NCBI GenBank assembly: GCA_965153355.1
Contig: OZ231126.1
Location: 32,488,001 to 32,552,000, forward strand
DNA length: 64,000 bases
Direction of reading: 5' to 3'
Origin: Flaccisagitta enflata
Taxonomy: Eukaryota; Chaetognatha; Sagittoidea; Aphragmophora
The translations under genes and the position numbers were made by a program. Below are positions 58,169 to 64,000 of the stretch, piece after piece; position 1 is the first letter of the stretch; each line of letters begins with the position of its first letter. Under the pieces are notes generated by a model, which saw only the letters and a program-made list of their open reading frames with translations, had not been told where the DNA came from and ran no database searches.

Positions 58169-59080
58169 TATAAATTACGCCCACGAGTTTAAACTGGCAC
58201 TGTCTATGAGCGTCTATCTGACTGACGACTTGTGGTGAAAGAAAGTTGGCCGATTGGAAAATAGGAAGGCGATCGTCTCGTTTATTCCATAAAAATTTCA
58301 ACAACTGAAGAGAGGGGAAAAAATGAAAGGGAAAGTGGGCGTTAATGGTGATCAGCAAACGCAAAAGATAACATGAAATCGAGATAGGACACAATAAAGG
58401 ACAGAAACAGCACATGACAACATGTTCATCTTCTTCAGAGCCCATGCCACCTGATAATACCTGCCCCTGCCCCGGCCCATCCCATTAAATTCATCCATAT
58501 CATCCCCATAGTAAGCTGATCGGGAAAGCGATAAAAACCATGCTAAAATCCGGCGATAAAAATGCAAAATGCAAAAGACAAGAATAACAGACCGGAAGAC
58601 AAGATAAAAACAACGTTAATAAAAGCAAAGACGCGTCTATAAAACTTACTTTTAGGCCCACTTTCGTTGGTTTCAACCCACAGTCTGTCGATGTCAAACT
58701 AACGTTAATTGTCCGTTCATAAGTTTATCTGCAATAAAAAGATGAGAGATTATTGAAATTAGTGAATTCCAAGGGCGCATTCAATCAATCACGAAAAATC
58801 AATCAATCACTTTAGGAAGCAATGCCGTAAATAAATAAAACGATCAATCCACAAGTGGATGACACGAAGACGAGTTACGTATGTTTGTCTACGTAATAAA
58901 AACAAATGGCACAAAATACAAGGCGCAACCATATGGTTACCCATCTAGCGTTCATTATAAAAAATGGCAAGAAACAAAAGACGCTGGCATTGAATAATAG
59001 GAAAAGAAGAAAAGCCAAAAGCACGCAAAAGAAACAAAAGCACACATACTTAATAAACGGACGGACATACATTTCTAACA
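58169..59080 (-). repeat. 5' LTR of the BEL/Pao element
   Basis: Same boundaries and length as the 3' LTR. Its promoter would drive leftward transcription. Confidence 0.96.
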
Positions 59081-59428
59081 CATGTGTATATTCTTATGTA
59101 TGCCAAGCGCATTCTTTCTGGCGAATTTTTTCCCACAGTGGGAGCATGAGCACGATTTGACTTCCGCATAAATTACTTGATGGGATTTCAGTCCAACTTT
59201 GAGAAGAAACTGTTTCCCACAAACTTTGCATTCATGATTCTTTTCACCATCGTGGATCTTTTTATGTGTATTTAAAGTTCCTATTGTTGCAAAAGCCATC
59301 TCACATACTAAACATTTGAACGCCTTAATCCCAGTGTGAACAGTTGCGTGCTTATGCAGATATTTCCTAGAACTGAACTTGTTTCCACAATTTTTACACT
59401 CAAAGCGTTTATTGTGGATCCATTTTTA
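59081..59428 (-). pseudogene. C2H2 zinc-finger pseudogene, middle part
   Basis: NKRFECKNCGNKFSSRKYLH, AFKCLVCEMAFATIGTLNTH, NHECKVCGKQFLLKVGLKSH, CSCSHCGKKFARKNALGIHK, then NIHM where the BEL/Pao element begins. In-frame continuation lies at 46000 downward. The upstream end at 59428 is cut by a family A hairpin. Confidence 0.9.
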
Positions 59429-60723
59429 GTCGCGTGCTACGCGACTCTACACCCCGCTTTGTCCGTCGGTCGGTCGGTCGGTCGGTTGGTCGGTCGGTCG
59501 GTCGGTCGGTCACACTTTACTTTTTTTATCCGTTTTATTCCTACTAACTCATTTTAAGTAAATTAGGTCATTTAAAGTCAAATTAGATCAGTTTAAGTCA
59601 TTTTGGGTCATTTAAAGTCAGTTTAGGTCAATTTAAGTCATTTGAGTTATTTTAATAATTTTCAGCATTTTACAGGGAGTACCACCCCAAACAGGACCAA
59701 AGAAAACGATGTATCTTTGCTTCTAGAAATGGTAGAATGATTCTGTTAACAGGTTCAGAAAGCTCTTAAAAAACGATTTTTACATCTGTATTTTGCCAAA
59801 GGCTCATTAAGAAAACTGAATCCCTTTGTATTATTTAGAGCAAAGTATAGTTTTTACTTTGAGTTTTTGCTTGTTTTATCCCACTCTTATTTCCAAACAA
59901 ATAGTGCTACAATCCTGGCAATGGTCTTGAATTAAAGATATTGTGAGGTAAAATCATACCTGTGCAAAAAATGAGAAAATTTTACAGTATTGGTTGGGTC
60001 CAGAGACTTTTTTGTAATTTTCATCACAAGAAAATTTTATGTGCATTGATAAAAAAGTCAATAACTATATTGAATGATACAATTTTGACAAAGGTCATGA
60101 GGGAATCCCAATCTTCAGTATCCTAGCTTAACTGACAAACATTTCTGACAATTTTTCGTCATCCATATCTGTATATAGCTAGGAAAATGTAAGGAAAAAC
60201 CTTGAATTGGGATAGAAATTAGCATTTTTTGCTAAAAAAAGGCATTTTTTTATGGTTTTGTTGAGGGTATGTGTTAACCATGACTAGCAAAAATCTGTAT
60301 CAATCAAAAATCGTCTGAAGTTATCTTTTAGAAACAGTTTTCAGAAATGATTTTGCACTTCTAGAAGCAAAAATACATCGTTTTCTTTTGTCCTGTTTGA
60401 TGTGATACACCCTGTAGTGATTTTAGGTCAATTTAAGTCAGTTAAGTTCAATTTGAGTCATTCTAGGTCAATTTAAGTCATTTAAAGTCATTTAGAGTCA
60501 TTTAAAGTCATTTTAAGTCAATTTAAGTCAATTTAAGTCATTTTAGTCACTGGGTCATTTTAGACATTTTTGGTCAATTCAAGTCAATTTAAGTCATTTT
60601 AAATCATTTCAGGTCGTTTTAAGTCATTTTAAATCATTTTAAGTCATCTTATATCAATTGAATTCAATGAAAGTCATTTTAGTTATGTGGTTATGTAATT
60701 AAGTAATTATCAAGTCTCGCACG
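59429..60723 (+). repeat. Composite insertion: family A 5' part, 11-bp minisatellite, MITE
   Basis: 59429-59520 is family A (AGTCGCGTGCTACGCGACTC, (GTCG)n, CACACTTTAC). 59545-59672 and 60415-60690 are degenerate TCATTTAAAGTCA units. A further hairpin-like end AGTCTCGCACGCGACT closes it near 60713. It splits the zinc-finger pseudogene. Confidence 0.8.
59673..60414. mobile_element. TIR MITE, 742 bp
   Basis: CAGGGAGTACCACCCCAAAC / GTTTGATGTGATACACCCTG and AGAAAACGATGTATCTTTGC / GCAAAAATACATCGTTTTCT; TA flanks. Confidence 0.88.
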
Positions 60724-60990
60724 CGACTTATTGGTGTTGGCTTTGTTGCATACCGAGGTGATTCTTTTATTGAAATTTCTTACCACATTCTTTGCAACTA
60801 ATCATTCTGGCATCACTGTGAATGGTCATGTGGATTTTCAAATGTTCTTTTCTTTTGAAGCCCTTCCCACACGATTGACACACGAAAGGCCTCTCATCTT
60901 TGTGAATCAACATGTGCCAATTCATGTGGCATTTTTTAGCAAATGTTTTTCCACATTCTAAATATTTGTGGGGTTTTTCTCGCTGTACAT
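60724..60990 (-). pseudogene. C2H2 zinc-finger pseudogene, N-terminal part
   Basis: Possible acceptor GATGTACAG then REKPHKYLECGKTFAKKCHM (first Cys lost), FVCQSCGKGFKRKEHLKIHM, ISCKECGKKFQ then an in-frame stop at about 60765, with the rest of that finger still visible but a His changed to Gln. It runs into the composite insertion. Confidence 0.85.
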
Positions 60991-61826
60991 CAGTCATGAT
61001 GTCATTAAATCAACAGGATAATCAAAATTGAGTGTTTCGGTTACATCAAGTTGAGTTGTATCTGCGATATCAATGAAAAAATGAATAAAACAACCCAAAA
61101 AATAGTTGGCAGTTTATACAAGACTCCTAATCATTAGAATACACTTTTTTTCTTTTATACGAACCTAGTTTATAAGAACAATGTATTGTTATGTAATGTA
61201 ATGTAATGCAATGTAATGTTGTCCTACTCATAAGAACATCAATGCTTTTAATCGCTCCAAAATAAAGAACATCATAGTTATTTTATTTGTAGCTATCTCT
61301 ATCTCTTTTAAAGGCTTTGGCCAAAAAATGACGTTTCTTATGAAAAAAAAACGTGCAATCAAACATACGTAACTTAATAAATGTGCTCCTGGCCTAAAAA
61401 AGGTGAAGGATGGCCAAGTGGGGGGCGGAAGAAAGAGAGGGAGAGTAAGAAAGAGGAAGTACATTGAATGTGAATGCGGACCAGGACCAGTACCAGTGAC
61501 CAAAGAGGGGAGTCACTAATTAGGAAAAATAAGTTGTATACGGAAGAAAAACATTCCGTTTGGGATACACATATGATGTTTTTAATGATAAAAACAGAAA
61601 TTTTCGAAGTATATGGATGCTCCATCTTAATGATAAAAACAGAAATTTTCGAAGTATATGGACGCTCCATCATCAGCTGATGATGGAGCGTCCATATGCT
61701 TCGAAAATTTCTGGTTTTATCATTAAAAACATCATATGTGTATCCCAAACGAAATGTTTTTCTTCCATCTATCTTCACCATATGTGCAATGTCGCTTAAT
61801 CATAAGTTGTATACGTTTATCAAATT
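60991..61826. other. Spacer between the two zinc-finger genes
   Basis: Holds a palindrome (61529-61816) and a short ATGTA repeat near 61190-61220. Otherwise nothing recognised. Confidence 0.5.
61529..61816. repeat. Large palindrome flanked by direct ATAAGTTGTATACG
   Basis: Centre at CATCAGCTGATG (61671-61682). Right arm TCCATATGCTTCGAAAATTT..CATCATATGTGTATCCCAAA; left arm the inverse, with one 50-bp internal duplication (AATGATAAAAACAGAAATTT). The 14-bp direct repeat lies at about 61529 and 61803. Confidence 0.88.
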
Positions 61827-63561
61827 TCATTCGTGATGCTTCGAGTCGTGCTGCTTGAGAGTAAAATTTTGAGTAAAACCCTTCCCTAACTTTTCACATG
61901 TGAAAGGTTTGGAACTTTTGTGAGACTTCCTATGTCTATTCAAATTGGATTTATGGGTAAATCTCTTTTTACACTCGTCACATTCGTGCAATTTGATTCC
62001 AGTGTGAACAACGTTGTGAGCCGTAACCTCACTCAGAGTGCCAAAACTTTTCCCGCACTGGCTGCATCGATGTGGCTTTACTCCGTTGTGACGATTCTTG
62101 TGGATTTGTAGTTTGGATTTCGTAATAAATTTTATCCCACATTCTTTGCACTGGTGAGGCAAATCTCCTTTGTGGCGTTTCTGGTGTATGGAGAGAGCTG
62201 AAGAATGGCTAAATTTCTTCCCGCATTCGATGCATTCATAGGGCTTCACTCCTTGATGAATATTCGCATGATCCTTTAGAGATATCTTATGAAGAAAAGT
62301 TTTTCCGCATTCTTTGCACTCGTGACGATTTCCTTGATGGTGAATTTTATTATGTGTCTCCAGATATGACTTAGTGGAAAATTTATTTCCACATTCAGCG
62401 CATTCATAGTTTTGTTGCTTATCCCTGTGGAGTCGTTTATGCCCATTGAGGCTTGTGCTTGTGCTTGTGGAAAAAGTTTGCCCACAATCGATGCATTCAA
62501 AAGACTTCTCCTCATTGTGAATTTTTTCATGAGTCTTCAGGCTTGACTTAAGAGAGAATTTCTTGTCACACATGAGACATTCGTGTGGTTTTGAGTCACT
62601 GTGCACGGCAAGATGATTTCTCAGTTCAGGGTTCGTGAGGAATTTCTTCCCACATTCATTGCATTCATGATGTTTTTCACCCGCGTGTTTCATTTCATGT
62701 CGTTTTAGATCTGAGGCAGTGTTAAAAAGCTTCCCACATTCTTTACATTCTCTCGTTAAAACCCGATTGTGCACCTTGAAATGAATTTTGACTTCAGTTT
62801 TTGTTTGAAACTTCAAACCGCAGTTGGAGCATTCATGACGTTTTTGTTGCGTGTGCGTCTTGATGTGAGTTGTGAGATATGATTGGACACTGAATTTCTT
62901 GCCACACTCTCCGCATTCAAAATCTGTTTTATCCAAATGCACTCTGCTAATGTGTTGTTTGAGTTCCGCTTCTGTGCGAAAATAGCTTGTGCAATTTTCG
63001 CATCCATGAGGCTTTTCTTCGTTATGAATCAACTGATGCTTCATTAGGTTTGACAAAAAGTCAAATTGTTTTCCACACTGCGAGCAATTGTGTCCCTTTT
63101 CGCCATGGTGAGTTAAGTGGTGCCTTCTGAGTCCCGATTTTTGCGAATAACGCTTATCACAGAGTGAGCACTCATGAGGTTTGCCAGCCGATTGGTGAAT
63201 TCTTTGATGTTGTTTGAAATTTGTTTCCAATAAAAATCGTTTACCACATTCTACACAATGAAAGGCTTTATCGCTTTTGTGGACTAATTCATGTACTTTC
63301 AGTCGAGAACTGTTAAGAAAGGACTTCCCGCACATTTTGCATTCATAAGTCTTTTCTTCAGTGTGGATATTTTCATGAGATTTAAGGTTGAGCTTAGTCT
63401 TAAAATGTTTTTCGCAGTAAAAGCACTCGTGAAGAACATCATCGTGTATCAATCGGTGTTCTTTTAAACGATATTCAAAGAAAAAAACATTTTCCACAAT
63501 CTTTGCATTCAAAGGAAACATTTTCCTGGTGCGATGAATTGAGGCTAGGAATATTCGGCAT
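61827..63561 (-). CDS. C2H2 zinc-finger protein, 20 fingers, one apparent frameshift
   Basis: Likely nuclear DNA-binding regulator. Start chosen at ATG 63561 (MPNIPSLNSSHQENVSFECK), because that frame carries both cysteines of finger 1 (CKDCGKCFF). The main array is one base out of register, shifted within an A7 run at 63481-63487, and its own frame offers only a GTG upstream. Fingers 2-19 have intact C-x2-C..H-x3/4-H (e.g. CVECGKRFLLETNFKQHQRI, CIECGKKFSHSSALSIHQKR). Finger 20 has Cys to Leu (CEKLGKGF), then stop. Linkers are mostly not TGEKP (TEEKTYE, KSDKAFH, HQGNRHE), so DNA contact spacing may differ. Finger 13 carries an STSTSTS expansion. No KRAB, BTB or ZAD domain. The frameshift may be real or a sequencing error; with it the gene is a pseudogene or uses an unseen upstream exon. 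Confidence 0.85.
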
Positions 63562-64000
63562 TTTGAGAAACAAATCGATTTCAGCGGTGACAGTATTTTG
63601 ATCACTTTGACATGTATCGATATTTTTTCGTTGTCAATTCAGTAAAAGATTCGGAGTAAGATGTGTGAAAATGAATGGTTTGAAAACCGAGTGTTTATGT
63701 AATGCGTGATAAGGATGGAGCAAGGAGAAGACCGAGGAATTTTTGGGAGACAGATTGGAGGGCGTATGAGCTGTATTTCTTTTTTTTTTTTGGATCTACT
63801 TGGAAAGGTTCGACATCACCTTGAACTGTATAACCATAAGAGGCAATCCATGATTATACCAGGTGATCTTCAAGGTGATCGAAGCGTTGATAGCTGAAAG
63901 CTGGAAGCGGGAAAGCGAAGATTAGGATCAAGACGGCGTCAGAGAGAGAGAGAGAGAGTCAGACACGGGGATGCAGAGACAAAAAATTAGAGAGTGCGAG
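63562..64000. other. Upstream flank of the zinc-finger gene
   Basis: No further exon recognised. A short T11 run lies near 63779 and a (GA)n patch near 63940. Confidence 0.4.

Larger units (their letters stand above)
46001..59080 (-). mobile_element. BEL/Pao LTR retrotransposon, 13.1 kb, inserted in a zinc-finger exon
   Basis: Two 912-bp LTRs (46001-46912 and 58169-59080) bound an 11.3-kb interior, and CATGT flanks both sides (45996-46000 and 59081-59085) as a 5-bp target duplication. On the minus strand the order is Gag-like region, zinc knuckles, protease, RT remnant, RNase H, integrase, then about 3 kb of extra sequence before the 3' LTR. This order, the three-knuckle Gag and the integrase type fit BEL/Pao. 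The interior looks more GC-rich than the surroundings. Several reading-frame breaks are present, so the copy is probably non-autonomous. I did not identify a primer-binding site. Confidence 0.95.

Overview
This is a piece of an animal (invertebrate) nuclear genome, not a microbial one. Coding information is split into short exons with GT..AG introns. Long microsatellites and minisatellites are everywhere. The mobile elements are metazoan types: a Penelope-like element with a GIY-YIG domain, a BEL/Pao LTR element, a non-LTR retrotransposon fragment, and many MITE and foldback elements. The phylum cannot be fixed from this sequence alone. Gene density is very low: the only host coding material I can support is one partial P-type ATPase gene and a C2H2 zinc-finger locus.

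Layout. 0-24 kb is repeat territory: an AAAG tract, foldback and TIR elements nested in one another, short hairpin-ended elements carrying a (GTCY)n tract ('family A', HINE/mini-me-like), TIR elements with a 20-bp minisatellite core ('family B'), a LINE fragment, and long CAA and TTC tracts. 24.2-32.4 kb (+ strand) holds the first third of a Na+/K+-ATPase-like P2C-type ATPase in seven exons: N-terminal tail, M1, M2 and A domain. Its first coding exon is the last of four ~121-bp tandem exon-like copies, and a Penelope-like element (24.3-26.6 kb, - strand) sits between copies 1 and 2. The acceptor of exon 4 is preceded by four tandem copies of itself, all in the same open reading frame. 32.8-45.1 kb is again repeats, including seven tandem 547-bp satellite units (39.2-43.1 kb) and a diverged copy ending in a poly(A) tract.

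45.2-63.6 kb (- strand) is a C2H2 zinc-finger locus. A 20-finger gene (61.8-63.6 kb) has one apparent frameshift in its first finger. Next to it, a decayed paralogue (45.24-61.0 kb) is split by a composite of small repeats and by a 13.1-kb BEL/Pao element. That element has 912-bp LTRs that are almost identical and a 5-bp CATGT target duplication. Removing the element and one duplication copy brings the zinc-finger reading frame back across the junction. Internally the element is damaged: Gag is broken up, no YxDD reverse transcriptase core is recognisable, and the integrase has one frame change. It also carries about 3 kb of extra sequence with an unrecognised charged/coiled-coil ORF between integrase and the 3' LTR.

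Functionally there is no operon-like cooperation. The window shows two host genes being reshaped by repeats: insertion into coding exons, duplication of exon/acceptor units, and microsatellites abutting splice acceptors.
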